A stretch of DNA of 64,000 nucleotides. Source: Candidatus Omnitrophota bacterium. Lineage in GTDB: Bacteria; Omnitrophota; Gorgyraeia; Velamenicoccales; Velamenicoccaceae. A program made the translations under genes and the position numbers. The stretch spans positions 6,303 through 70,302 of the forward strand of contig JACRLT010000004.1 in NCBI GenBank assembly GCA_016235185.1. Reading direction: 5' to 3'. Of the stretch, positions 8,207 through 15,294 are shown in pieces. How positions within the stretch are numbered: the stretch's first letter is position 1; the number at the start of each line of letters is the position of its first letter. The notes under the pieces were generated by a model. The model was not told the DNA's origin. It saw nothing but the letters and a program-made list of their open reading frames with translations, and searched no databases.

Positions 8207-8371
8207 TCATAGCAACTCCGATGATTTTAACCGCTTGAAGTGTTTGGCATTTTTGACCGCACGGATGACTATTTGACGCACACGGTAATCCAACTGCTCC
8301 AAAAATTCCTCACTCACTTGCTTGTCATACTCCTTGACCAACGCCTTCACCCGCGCCTTATTCAGCAACAT
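8207..8371 (-). CDS. Histone-fold-like small DNA-binding protein (putative)
   Basis: A 54-residue protein whose sequence fits a single histone fold: a short helix (RVKALVKEYD), a VSEEF turn, a long amphipathic helix (about residues 22-43, EFLEQLDYRVRQIVIRAVKN) and a C-terminal KRLKSSEL segment in the place of the RKTVKxxDL motif of archaeal and bacterial histones. The arginine of the usual Arg-Asp clamp is not conserved. The ATG lies inside the end of the upstream RHH gene and the frames overlap by 10 bp, implying coupled translation. Structure prediction would decide between a histone fold and a generic helical hairpin. Confidence 0.55.
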   Translation of the reverse strand: MLLNKARVKALVKEYDKQVSEEFLEQLDYRVRQIVIRAVKNAKHFKRLKSSELL

Positions 8372-8532
8372 TTCTTGCCCTTTCTATTTTTTATCAATTT
8401 CAGCTGCGGCGCCCAGTGTTTATGAACCGCTTGCGCGATGGCCCGGGTCACCATGACGCCCTTCTCCGCGCGCACCGCACGCAGAATGAAATACGTTTCG
8501 GAATCGATCTTAACAGATGCCGCATTGTTCAT
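8362..8532 (-). CDS. Ribbon-helix-helix-like small regulator
   Basis: A 56-residue protein with the layout of Arc/CopG proteins: a beta strand SVKIDSETYFIL, a helix RAVRAEKG, a turn MV and a second helix TRAIAQAVHKHW. Such proteins bind DNA as dimers. It begins at an ATGA overlap with the lysin gene stop, after a GGAGGG ribosome binding site, and runs into the histone-like gene. A phage transcription regulator or nucleoid protein is inferred. Confidence 0.6.
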   Translation of the reverse strand: MNNAASVKIDSETYFILRAVRAEKGVMVTRAIAQAVHKHWAPQLKLIKNRKGKKCC

Positions 8533-9056
8533 ATAGCCCTCCGCTTTGGCCGATAAAATGTGATCTCTTTTTTAGTACCCGGGTAAAGCACCTTTGCCAC
8601 CACCATCTTCTTTGCCCACCATGGCGTCTTGTACATCCCGGTGTGCTCGTAGTGCGTGGCGCCGTTGGTGACATCTTTCAGGTTGCGCACGAAAACATCG
8701 TGAATGGCCTTGTTGGCCTTAGCCTTCAGATCCTTCTGGCCTCCGCTCATTTTTTTCGCCCAGGAAATTTCACGCTTAACAAAAGCATTCAAATTTTTAC
8801 GTTTAAGAGCCACTAATCCCGTGCGCCCTTCTTTTTTCAGTTTATTTCTGACGCACCATGCGATATGAAGATATGTTTTGTGGTCTCCACCTGAATCCTC
8901 CGCGATCAACCCTTTCCATAGATTCGCCGGATAGGCCACAGGCGCGCCAAGAGTTTGAGCAGAAACAGGATTGGCACCAAGGGCAGTAATAACAAAGCTG
9001 AATAATAAACAGACAACTCGTAATCTATTTTTTGCATCACGCCTCCTCATCTTCAA
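8529..9056 (-). CDS. SleB-like cell-wall hydrolase with signal peptide
   Basis: A 175-residue protein with a basic N-terminus and hydrophobic core (about residues 11-33) ending in an alanine-type cleavage site (VSAQ), so exported by Sec or a signal-arrest route. The mature part follows the Hydrolase_2/SleB pattern: IAEDSGGDHKTYLHIAWCVRNKL with the catalytic-type Glu, then DVTNGATHYEH, PWWAKKM and a terminal FYR. Likely the endolysin or a spanin-independent lysis enzyme. No holin-like gene is directly adjacent, which fits a signal-bearing lysin. An alternative start is M3. Confidence 0.7.
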   Translation of the reverse strand: MKMRRRDAKNRLRVVCLLFSFVITALGANPVSAQTLGAPVAYPANLWKGLIAEDSGGDHKTYLHIAWCVRNKLKKEGRTGLVALKRKNLNAFVKREISWAKKMSGGQKDLKAKANKAIHDVFVRNLKDVTNGATHYEHTGMYKTPWWAKKMVVAKVLYPGTKKEITFYRPKRRAI

Positions 9057-9718
9057 AACCTCCCCAGGGCTTTATCGATCTCAACCTCAGCATACCCCTG
9101 TCCCGTCAAATGCCGCTTCACCAGGGCATCGTCATTTTTATACTTGCGTCTAAGCTCTGCCACATCATTCTTAAAAACAGGGGTTGAAAATTTTTTCTTT
9201 TCTAAAGATCTTTTCTTTTTAAAATCTTTATCTTCTACTTTACCTTCTACTTCTACTTCAGAGCTTTTTCGTTTAGACGATGTATTAACGCTTTTGGCTG
9301 GCGTATATACATCGTTCATACGCTGTTCCCACATCTTGATAACGTCAGCCGGAGGATCCGGATAAACGCTGTTCGGACTCATGTTGCCCACAATGTCGGA
9401 ATACTCACCGATTTTCGGCAGCATGATGTATTTAACGTCCTTGACTACGTACACGATGATCAGGCCTTTTTCGACGAGCGCATCGCGAATTTGACGCACT
9501 TTTTCAACAGCTACCTGCGGATATCTGGTATCCGGGAAAAACATGCCTTTGAGCTGATATTCATCACCTTCCAGCCGGCCGAGATTGTCCCGGGAAGTGA
9601 TGCAACCAATAAAAAAAGGCCAGACTTCAAAGCCCATTTCCTTTGAAATCTCGGCCAGCTCCCTGTTGTAACTTATCTTCCACGCGACCGGGCGTTTTTC
9701 AGCGTTCCTGCTTGACAT
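9053..9718 (-). CDS. Phage replication-type winged-helix protein
   Basis: About 221 residues from the ATG at 9718, which follows an AAAAGGGG ribosome binding site; a start at 9769 is also open. The N-terminal half (YNRELAEISKEMGFEVWPFFIG, then VRQIRDALVEKGLIIVY and YIMLPK) resembles winged-helix domains found in phage replication initiators and replisome organisers. A highly charged linker (about residues 150-185) precedes a short C-terminal domain (VAELRRKYKNDDALVKRHL). The replication role is inferred from this layout and its place in the early region. Confidence 0.55.
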   Translation of the reverse strand: MSSRNAEKRPVAWKISYNRELAEISKEMGFEVWPFFIGCITSRDNLGRLEGDEYQLKGMFFPDTRYPQVAVEKVRQIRDALVEKGLIIVYVVKDVKYIMLPKIGEYSDIVGNMSPNSVYPDPPADVIKMWEQRMNDVYTPAKSVNTSSKRKSSEVEVEGKVEDKDFKKKRSLEKKKFSTPVFKNDVAELRRKYKNDDALVKRHLTGQGYAEVEIDKALGRF

Positions 9719-9772
9719 TTTTGACCCCTTTTCTACATCCAAAACGGCGTTTGTACACCGTTTGTACACCGT

Positions 9773-10168
9773 TCATACGGTTGAAACACAAAAGGCGAGC
9801 ATCCCTTGATTGGACTCTCGCCTTAACTGGACATCTTTTCTTTTCAGCTGCTCAAAGAGAATAACCGCCCGGATATGGGAGCACTTCGGCAGCACCTGCT
9901 CTTTGGGCAAAAGCGGATCATACGCTCCGGTCTCATAAATCTTTTTTGACTGCAAAAAACCGTCGCACCCACAATTAAATCCATAGTTCCCGTCGGATTT
10001 GATGGTATAGGTCGTGTGGTTGTACTCAATGACTTTAAAGATATCGCGCTTGGAAACGTATTTCAGCGGCTTGCAGACCCATATGCCCATGCCTTTATAT
10101 TCAATGCACTCATGCTTCACAAACTTTTCAGCTTTTTTTATCTGCGAAAATGTAAAATCCGGCCGCAT
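9773..10168 (-). CDS. Phage protein with SWIM-like zinc motif
   Basis: A 131-residue protein with a CGC ... CSH arrangement (about residues 66-97), matching the CxC(n)CxH pattern of SWIM zinc fingers, which bind DNA or proteins. The N-terminal half is beta-rich (WVCKPLKYVSKRDIFKVIEYNHTTYTIKS), consistent with a DNA-handling module. It has a GAGGAGG ribosome binding site. Function unknown beyond the motif. Confidence 0.6.
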   Translation of the reverse strand: MRPDFTFSQIKKAEKFVKHECIEYKGMGIWVCKPLKYVSKRDIFKVIEYNHTTYTIKSDGNYGFNCGCDGFLQSKKIYETGAYDPLLPKEQVLPKCSHIRAVILFEQLKRKDVQLRRESNQGMLAFCVSTV

Positions 10169-10179
10169 CCATCACCTCC

Positions 10180-10365
10180 TCAGTGAATCACGGTCACGAT
10201 AACCGCCCCCACTACCAAAATGCCACCTGCCACCAAACACCCCACCACCACCCACGCGTCATTAACAGATTCCACAAACCTCTGCCGGTAATAATCCCTT
10301 CCTTTGACCGCCTTGCAATACGCGCGCCAACCTCCCAATGCTCTGACTACCTCCAATCCGCTCAT
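10180..10365 (-). CDS. Small phage membrane protein
   Basis: A 61-residue protein with a basic N-terminal region and one C-terminal transmembrane segment (about residues 37-59, AWVVVGCLVAGGILVVGAVI). It has a strong GGAGGTG ribosome binding site, supporting translation. A holin-like or superinfection role is possible for a protein of this shape, but nothing specific shows it. Confidence 0.6.
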   Translation of the reverse strand: MSGLEVVRALGGWRAYCKAVKGRDYYRQRFVESVNDAWVVVGCLVAGGILVVGAVIVTVIH

Positions 10366-10392
10366 CTTTATTCACCTCCTCCAGCGACTTGG

Positions 10393-10401
10393 TGCTATAA
10401 T
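10393..10401 (+). promoter_or_regulatory. Extended -10 promoter (TGCTATAAT)
   Basis: TG-n-TATAAT at 10393-10401 is a consensus extended -10 element on the plus strand, about 30 bp before the start of the 68-residue plus-strand gene. No good -35 box lies at 17 bp, as expected for extended -10 promoters. Confidence 0.55.
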
Positions 10402-10437
10402 AAAACTTTAAAACCTCTCAACCCGAAAGGAGCCAAA

Positions 10438-10644
10438 ATGCAAATAACTGTCTCTAAAATTTTCCCCAACAGCGGTGATTCTGATTTTAATTGTTTGGAA
10501 GCCAATGTATCCTTTTACGATGAAACCACAGATCCGCATTTCAGTGCTGATGTGGTTGTTTTTCTTGAAAAGAAGGATCTCCCTTTATCGCAGATCGAAG
10601 CCCTCGCGATCCAGAAAGCGCGAGATTTTCTATCACATATCTGA
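10438..10644 (+). CDS. Small plus-strand phage protein (68 residues)
   Basis: An isolated rightward gene inside the leftward early region. It encodes a protein beginning MQITVSKIFPNSGDSDFNCL with a beta strand-rich front and a C-terminal helix (LSQIEALAIQKARDFLSHI). The start at 10438 follows an AAAGGAG ribosome binding site and an extended -10 promoter. Its last 104 bp overlap a convergent minus-strand gene. Function unknown; the independent promoter suggests expression in the lysogen or immediately on infection. Confidence 0.6.
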   Translation: MQITVSKIFPNSGDSDFNCLEANVSFYDETTDPHFSADVVVFLEKKDLPLSQIEALAIQKARDFLSHI

Positions 10645-10723
10645 TCTCTCCATTGGCCCGGATGTTATCTGAGACAACCCTGATGATGTAGTACCTTAAC
10701 TTCCGATTGATCCAACGCAACAT
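10541..10723 (-). CDS. Small basic phage protein overlapping a convergent gene
   Basis: A 60-residue basic protein (MLRWINRKLRYYIIRVVSDN...) with a strong AGAGGAGGA ribosome binding site. Its 3' third is antisense to the end of the plus-strand gene at 10438-10644. The good start supports translation, but coding in the overlapping part is uncertain. No family recognised. Confidence 0.45.
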   Translation of the reverse strand: MLRWINRKLRYYIIRVVSDNIRANGEIRYVIENLALSGSRGLRSAIKGDPSFQEKQPHQH

Positions 10724-10744
10724 AAGTCCTCCTCTTGTGGGTTT

Positions 10745-10951
10745 TTAATTTTGGATCCCGCGCCGGGCCTGCATAAACTTCTGAATGCTTGATTCCGGAA
10801 ACCGCGGCGTACAGCTCTTATTAGGATCTAACGCCACATTGATGTAATTGACGTTGTACGGCAAAAGCCGCTTGCGCCAGTCCTTGCATAGGGTCGTATA
10901 TTTAATTCCTATGATCTCCGCTACCTGTTTTAACGTATAATATTTTTCCAT
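10745..10951 (-). CDS. Excisionase/MerR-like HTH protein
   Basis: A 68-residue DNA-binding protein: YYTLKQVAEIIGIKYTTLCKDW is a winged-helix recognition segment of the excisionase or MerR type, followed by RFPESSIQKFMQARRG as the usual wing and C-terminal helix. The ATG at 10951 overlaps the previous TGA (TGATG). As an early phage gene it could be the excisionase partner of the integrase at 13126-14175, but its distance from the integrase leaves this open. Confidence 0.65.
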   Translation of the reverse strand: MEKYYTLKQVAEIIGIKYTTLCKDWRKRLLPYNVNYINVALDPNKSCTPRFPESSIQKFMQARRGIQN

Positions 10952-11352
10952 CACGCACCCACCTTCTTTTCCTTATGCAATTTCTCAATCAGCCTTTTTA
11001 AATCTGCCTGGTTCTGAAAAGCCTTTTGTTTTAAAACGGCCAAATCTATCCTTACTTTATCCCTGGGCTTATCATCCTTCAGGTCTTCCAGCTCCTGGGT
11101 GTGCAGTTTCTGAATGGTAGCATGCACATGCCGGTCAACATCTTCGTAGGCTTTGGCGCTATAACTTTCAAGGGCTTTCAAAAGATGCCATACTGCGCCA
11201 GCGCGTGTTTGATCGTTGGCATGGTCTCCTGATTCCTGCTCATTCAAATCATCTACAATCTTATCTACCGCTTCCATGAAGTTTTGATTGAGACAAAGGA
11301 CCTCAAGAATTTCATCGATCAGTTCAGATTTCAATGACGGTTTTCCAGCCAC
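10951..11352 (-). CDS. Hypothetical early phage protein
   Basis: A 133-residue, strongly charged, mostly helical protein with likely coiled-coil segments (about residues 50-130). It starts at a GTG (11352) close behind a GGGAGGG sequence; an ATG two bases away is out of frame. It lies second in the leftward operon after the Cro-like gene. No family recognised. Confidence 0.55.
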   Translation of the reverse strand: MAGKPSLKSELIDEILEVLCLNQNFMEAVDKIVDDLNEQESGDHANDQTRAGAVWHLLKALESYSAKAYEDVDRHVHATIQKLHTQELEDLKDDKPRDKVRIDLAVLKQKAFQNQADLKRLIEKLHKEKKVGA

Positions 11353-11432
11353 ATTCCCTCCCTAAACTTTTTTTGCGTTTATCCCACACAGAATCAAAAA
11401 TCGGTGTTACGATAAAAATATGGATGAAAAGC

Positions 11433-11684
11433 TTATTTATCACTATCTTCTTCTGGCTCTTTGGTTCGATCGTAATAGCAAAGATCTCCTACGTCATATC
11501 CTGTCAAATCGCATATTTTTCTTAAAACGTTGGGAGTGATCTGACGTTTACCAGAAAGGATCAAAGAAAAGAGGCTTGGGCTCACATTTATTGTGCTCGC
11601 CACTTCCTCAAATGTTTTTGGCGAAGTGGTCTTTTTTGAAAGCCAAGATTCAATAACTTCTTTTTTAAAACGAATCATGCCCAT
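11433..11684 (-). CDS. Cro-like HTH regulator
   Basis: An 83-residue XRE-type repressor: FEEVASTINVSPSLFSLILSGKRQITPNVLRKICDLTGYDV is a complete five-helix HTH. It is the first gene of the leftward operon, divergent from the CI-like gene across an operator-bearing region. By position and size it fits Cro, repressing the lysogeny promoter and its own operon. The start ATG (11684) follows an AGAGG ribosome binding site. Confidence 0.8.
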   Translation of the reverse strand: MGMIRFKKEVIESWLSKKTTSPKTFEEVASTINVSPSLFSLILSGKRQITPNVLRKICDLTGYDVGDLCYYDRTKEPEEDSDK

Positions 11685-11703
11685 GGTTCAACCTCTTACA
11701 TAT

Positions 11704-11888
11704 AACACTTTTTACGTTTTATTTATTCGTAAAAAAATGGCCTCTTTGGCCTACACCTAAAAGATAACATTTTTTGTGTTTTTGTCAAGCACAATTTTAC
11801 ACTAAATACGTTATTTTGAGTCTTTCCCGTCGTGAATTTAACACTTTTTACGTAATAAAATATATTGTTTTATAGCACTTTTTATGTT
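11704..11888. promoter_or_regulatory. Phage switch region with five operator-like 15-mers
   Basis: The divergent spacer contains five related sequences close to AACACTTTTTACGTT: 11704-11718, 11766-11780, 11798-11812, 11840-11854 and 11874-11888. The ends (AAC...GTT) are complementary, so each is an imperfect dyad suited to an HTH dimer. Copy 2 lies exactly between the -35 and -10 boxes of the leftward promoter, and copies 4 and 5 flank the likely rightward -10 region. These are read as binding sites for the CI-like and Cro-like proteins. Confidence 0.75.
11761..11788 (-). promoter_or_regulatory. Leftward early promoter
   Basis: On the minus strand TTGACA (11788-11783), a 16-bp spacer and TATCTT (11766-11761) form a sigma70-type promoter that would start the early operon about 70 bp before the Cro-like start codon. 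An operator-like dyad fills the spacer, so occupancy would block transcription. Confidence 0.65.
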
Positions 11889-11899
11889 AGAAATGTAAA

Positions 11900-12277
11900 A
11901 TGAGTTTATCAGAACAAATCAAATATCTACGTGAAAAAAAGGGCTGGCGACAAAAAGAATTAGCGGCAAGATTAAAGACGCGCCAATCTACTGTCTCGGC
12001 TTGGGAAATAGGGCGCAATGAACCAAACCCAGCTCAAAGGAAAAAACTCTGCGATCTTTTTAGTATAAGTGAAGCAGTGCTTTTTGGTGGATCGCCAGCC
12101 AATGAAATCCTTAGTCCTGAAATTCTTGAAGCTCTTCAAGACCCGATTGCCGTAAAAGCTCTTCTCGTTACGCATAAAAATAAGCAAGATATCAAAAATG
12201 CTATCAAGGCTATACTGGACTATCTACCGGATCTTTCGCCTGAAAAAAGGCGAGCGATATTAGCACTGTGCCGCTAA
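11900..12277 (+). CDS. CI-like XRE repressor
   Basis: A 125-residue protein with an N-terminal XRE helix-turn-helix (residues about 5-58: IKYLREKKGWRQKELAARLKTRQSTVSAWEIGRNEPNP). Its short helical C-terminal region lacks a LexA/S24 peptidase domain, so induction by self-cleavage is not expected. It is divergent from the Cro-like gene and first in the rightward lysogeny operon with the integrase. It is inferred to be the prophage maintenance repressor. Confidence 0.8.
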   Translation: MSLSEQIKYLREKKGWRQKELAARLKTRQSTVSAWEIGRNEPNPAQRKKLCDLFSISEAVLFGGSPANEILSPEILEALQDPIAVKALLVTHKNKQDIKNAIKAILDYLPDLSPEKRRAILALCR

Positions 12278-12293
12278 AGGAAGAATTAAAAAT

Positions 12294-12935
12294 ATGCCAG
12301 AACATCCCCCATCTACCCTATTAGACGCAAATGGACAGCCTCTGAATAGGGCGTTTAATGCCAGCCGGCTGAATGACCGGATGATTGATGAGTTGATTGG
12401 CATCGTTAAAGGCATAGAAGCAGATAAACTGGTTAATCAAGCAGAAGCAGAATTCCTCTTAGAGTGGTTAACCCACAATAAAAAACTTAGCAATTCTTGG
12501 CCAGCGAATGTGCTTTACCAAAGAATAAAAACAATGCTAAAAGACAAGATATTAGATGAAAAAGAAAAGGTGGAATTGTTTGATACCCTGCGGTCAATTA
12601 CAGGCAGAACGCCTAAAAAAGGATTTGAAAATACGGCGACCAGATTACCCCTTACCGAACCTCTGCCGGTAGTCACCTTCAAAGACCAAGATTATTGTTT
12701 TACCGGACGCTTTGTTACCGGAACAAGAGAACAATGTCAATCCGTCGTAATCAATAAAGGTGGACATGCCCATAATATACCCACCCTTGATACCAATTAT
12801 CTCGTTATCGGATTGATAGGCAGTACTGACTGGATACATTCAGCTTATGGCCGTAAAATTGAAAGAGCCGTCGAAATTCAAAAACAGCATAGTATTAAAA
12901 TAATATCTGAAGAATATTGGGTAAAATTTATATAA
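12294..12935 (+). CDS. BRCT-domain protein
   Basis: A 213-residue protein. The C-terminal part (about residues 120-213) is a BRCT domain: YCFTGRFVTGTREQCQSVVINKGGH, then TNYLVIG, SAYGRKIERAVE and SIKIISEEYWVKFI. The N-terminal part is helical and resembles the linker region found next to BRCT in bacterial exonuclease/ligase-like proteins (LNDRMIDELIGIVKGIEADKLVN). It has no nuclease motifs. BRCT domains bind DNA ends or phosphoproteins; a role in the lysogen is unknown. Confidence 0.8.
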   Translation: MPEHPPSTLLDANGQPLNRAFNASRLNDRMIDELIGIVKGIEADKLVNQAEAEFLLEWLTHNKKLSNSWPANVLYQRIKTMLKDKILDEKEKVELFDTLRSITGRTPKKGFENTATRLPLTEPLPVVTFKDQDYCFTGRFVTGTREQCQSVVINKGGHAHNIPTLDTNYLVIGLIGSTDWIHSAYGRKIERAVEIQKQHSIKIISEEYWVKFI

Positions 12936-12947
12936 AAAGTAGGATTT

Positions 12948-13136
12948 ATGATCCGAATTAAACGCATTAGTTTTTTTATTTTAACGGGATTATTACTATC
13001 GGGATGTATGACCGTCTTGGCTGGACATCAAAAAGAAACTCTGAGAAAAGCTAAAGAGGAAGCGCGTCAAGAAGCCCGAGAAGAGATACAGAAAGCCAAT
13101 CAACAAAACCTTACTGAAACAACCTATGGCATGTAA
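12948..13136 (+). CDS. Small lipoprotein
   Basis: A 62-residue predicted lipoprotein with a basic start, hydrophobic core and lipobox LLSGC (cysteine about residue 20). A short, highly charged helix (KAKEEARQEAREEIQKANQQ) follows. Expressed in the lysogeny operon, it could act at the envelope, for example in superinfection exclusion; this is inference. Its end overlaps the integrase start by 11 bp. Confidence 0.7.
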   Translation: MIRIKRISFFILTGLLLSGCMTVLAGHQKETLRKAKEEARQEAREEIQKANQQNLTETTYGM

Positions 13137-14175
13137 ATACAGACAAAAAGGATCGAAATTCTGGTGGATCGAATATTATCAAGACGGTAGGCAAATCCGG
13201 AAAAGCCTTAAAACCACCGATTCCAAGACAGCAGATTATCTTGTTGCCAAAAAAGATCAAGAGTTGATTGAAGGCGGCCTCCCCCCTGCCCTCAAAGATG
13301 TCACCTTCCAAAATGCCTTCCAGGAATACCTGGAATATTCAAAAGGATACAAAACCGCAAAAAGCTACGAGGTTGATTATTGGAACCTCAGAAGATTTTT
13401 TGACAAAATAAACCCCATTAAGCTTAAAGACATCACCGTAAAATCTATTGAAGAATACCTCTTCGATCGGATTCAAAACGCCGCTTCACTGGCGCCGGCA
13501 CCAGGAAAATCAAAGCGAAAACGCTCTACGAAAAGAATCAGGCCAGTCACGGCCAATGATATCCTCCGGGCTATTAAGACGTTTTTGAATTGGTGCATTA
13601 AAAAGGGATACTTGACCAAGAATCCTGCCATTGACGTCAAAAGATTCTCTGAGCCGGAACATCCGCCCCGCTACCTCACAAAAGACGAAATAACGGAATT
13701 GCTTAAAAAGGCAAAGGACGGCAAGCTGTATCTCTTCATCACAACGGCCCTCTACACCGGCATGCGCAAAGCTGAACTTTTCAACCTTGAATGGCCGGAT
13801 ATTGACTTCAAGAATAGCCGGATATCCGTGCTCAATAAGGCTGAATTCCAGACCAAGTCCAAGAAATTCCGCATCATCCCCCTCCACCCCGAGCTAAAGA
13901 CGCTCCTGAACCACACCAGGCGCGAAAAAGGCCATATTTTTGATAGTATCAAGAAAAACTTCAGAAATGAATTCCAGGAGATCTTAAAAGCGGCTAAGGT
14001 AAAGGCTAACGTCCACGCGCTACGTCACACATTCGCTTCGCACCTGGTGTCAAACGGTGTGAGCATCTACACGGTCTCAAAACTGCTCGGCCATGCCCAC
14101 ATAAAGACTACCGAAATCTACGCACATCTCTCACCCGAAAGTATAGACAATTCCATTGAGAATTTGAAATTTTAG
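13126..14175 (+). CDS. int: Tyrosine integrase
   Basis: Site-specific recombinase that would insert and excise the element. In the 349-residue protein, residues about 1-50 are an arm-type N-terminal domain, about 60-165 a core-binding SAM-like domain, and 170-349 the catalytic domain. Catalytic residues are visible: Arg214 (YTGMRKAELF), a Lys near 245-247, His297 and Arg300 (HALRHTFASH), His323 (LLGHAHIKTT) and the nucleophile Tyr332. The gene ends 73 bp from the 3' end of tRNA-Gly, the classic integration arrangement. Confidence 0.95.
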   Translation: MACKYRQKGSKFWWIEYYQDGRQIRKSLKTTDSKTADYLVAKKDQELIEGGLPPALKDVTFQNAFQEYLEYSKGYKTAKSYEVDYWNLRRFFDKINPIKLKDITVKSIEEYLFDRIQNAASLAPAPGKSKRKRSTKRIRPVTANDILRAIKTFLNWCIKKGYLTKNPAIDVKRFSEPEHPPRYLTKDEITELLKKAKDGKLYLFITTALYTGMRKAELFNLEWPDIDFKNSRISVLNKAEFQTKSKKFRIIPLHPELKTLLNHTRREKGHIFDSIKKNFRNEFQEILKAAKVKANVHALRHTFASHLVSNGVSIYTVSKLLGHAHIKTTEIYAHLSPESIDNSIENLKF

Positions 14176-14247
14176 TCATATTCTTAGTCATAGCTGATTT
14201 GCTGCTGGAAGGAAATTCCGGAAGATTTACCGACGAGAAACTAAAAA

Positions 14248-14318
14248 AGCGGGAGATGGGAATCGAACCCACATAACCAGCTTGGAAGGCTAGTGTTCTA
14301 CCACTGAACTACTCCCGC
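14248..14318 (-). tRNA. tRNA-Gly(UCC), probable prophage attachment site
   Basis: A complete 71-nt cloverleaf: acceptor GCGGGAG/CTCCCGC, D-loop AGTGGTA, anticodon loop CTTCCAA (UCC), T-loop TTCGATT. CCA is not encoded. Its 3' end faces the integrase gene, so the element is inferred to have inserted at this tRNA. The second attachment copy would lie beyond the left edge. Confidence 0.95.
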
Positions 14319-14423
14319 AAAATTTGTCAAAATCACAGCGGGAGTAAATTTAGGTACCACTGCCCGCCACTAAAGATCGGCGGGTCCGCCAAAGATCTAA
14401 TGGCGGAAACTACTCCCGCAAAA
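14285..14423. repeat. 139-bp direct repeat, copy 1 (contains tRNA-Gly 5' half)
   Basis: Identical over 139 bp to 15295-15433 (offset 1010). It covers the 5' half of tRNA-Gly and about 105 bp upstream of it. Inside, the last 16 bases (aactactcccgcaaaa) repeat the tRNA 5' boundary, and an inverted copy (gcgggagta, from about 14339) can pair with the tRNA acceptor strand. A CCGCC/GGCGG hairpin lies at 14386-14406. Confidence 0.9.
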
Positions 14424-14573
14424 GATTTATACTTACGCGGCCTAAAACCGCGCCCTTTAGTGCGCTGATGGTCGTGGTCGCTTCAAGTATTTCGTCCAAT
14501 CCTGCAACAATTGCACTTGTGGCGCTTAAATTAATTTGTAATAAACTGCGTAAAATTTTTTTGACAAATTTTC

Positions 14574-14663
14574 TTGACATTGATACTAAAATCAGTTATA
14601 TTTCTTGTGAATCACGATAAGAGGCTATCCAAAGGGTTCGTCCCGCGGCTATGCCTCTTTTTT
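14574..14663 (+). ncRNA. Putative small RNA with own promoter and terminator
   Basis: On the plus strand TTGACA (14574-14579), a 17-bp spacer and TATATT (14597-14602) form a near-consensus promoter. About 10 bp downstream begins a short transcript that folds by pairing AAGAGGC (14619-14625) with GCCTCTT (14653-14659), has an inner GGG-TTCGT-CCC hairpin, and ends in TTTTTT. No start codon with a ribosome site is present. The RNA would be about 55 nt and its 3' end overlaps the end of the NYN gene in antisense. I do not recognise the family. Confidence 0.5.
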
Positions 14664-15152
14664 ATTTGTGTACCCAAGCTTGATGCTTAAGTTATTCATA
14701 GAGTCCATGAATGGAGCGAATTTTCTCAGTAAAGAAGAAAACTCGTGCCGGTTCGGAACTATTAATCTCTCTATTTTCCCCTGCTTTTTTAAGTACTCGA
14801 TCAAGCAATGAAAATCTCCATCACCGGTGACGATCACTGCTTTATCGTAGTTAGGATACTCAATCATAGCGTGAAGCACTAATTCTGCATCGATATTGCC
14901 TTTAATTTTTCCACCCGGAGCGTTCAGAGTTGACTTAAAAATTAATATGTAGCCATAAGACTGCAATGATGTATAAAGACTTTCGTTTGTTGGCACATAG
15001 CCTATAAAGATGAAAGCCTTGCTTACTGCATATTTGTCCTTCAGATAAACCCTGAATCGTTTAAAATCAAGCTGCCAGCCTAAGTCCCGGATCGCTAAGT
15101 TGAGGTTCTGACTATCAATAAAAGCGTAATTATTTTTCTGCAAAGACATCAT
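14649..15152 (-). CDS. NYN-domain (LabA/DUF88-like) ribonuclease-like protein
   Basis: A 167-residue PIN-like protein of the NYN family. Acidic positions are present: YAFIDSQNL (residues 9-17), GNIDAELVLHAM and VIVTGDGDFHCLI. Such proteins are metal-dependent RNases, often in RNA decay or conflict systems. It is the only gene in the 871-bp island between the two 139-bp repeats. The N-terminus MMSLQ gives two possible ATGs, and no strong ribosome site is visible. Confidence 0.85.
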   Translation of the reverse strand: MMSLQKNNYAFIDSQNLNLAIRDLGWQLDFKRFRVYLKDKYAVSKAFIFIGYVPTNESLYTSLQSYGYILIFKSTLNAPGGKIKGNIDAELVLHAMIEYPNYDKAVIVTGDGDFHCLIEYLKKQGKIERLIVPNRHEFSSLLRKFAPFMDSMNNLSIKLGYTNKKEA

Positions 15153-15294
15153 AAATTTAGTTATATTTTTAGTTATAGCAAATTCATAACTCTTTTATTT
15201 CAACAGCTATTTTTCATAAGTACCAGCTTGTCCCGCCTTTCTGCATCTTTTTGTCAGGCGGGATCCCGCCCGCATCTAAAATCGCATGGCGGGA

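Noticed and set aside
8136-8210. A 24-residue frame overlapping the histone-like gene stop (ATGA)
   Set aside because: Too short and basic, without a recognisable pattern; its ATG overlap may be chance, and the next gene starts at a GTG with its own AGGAGG.
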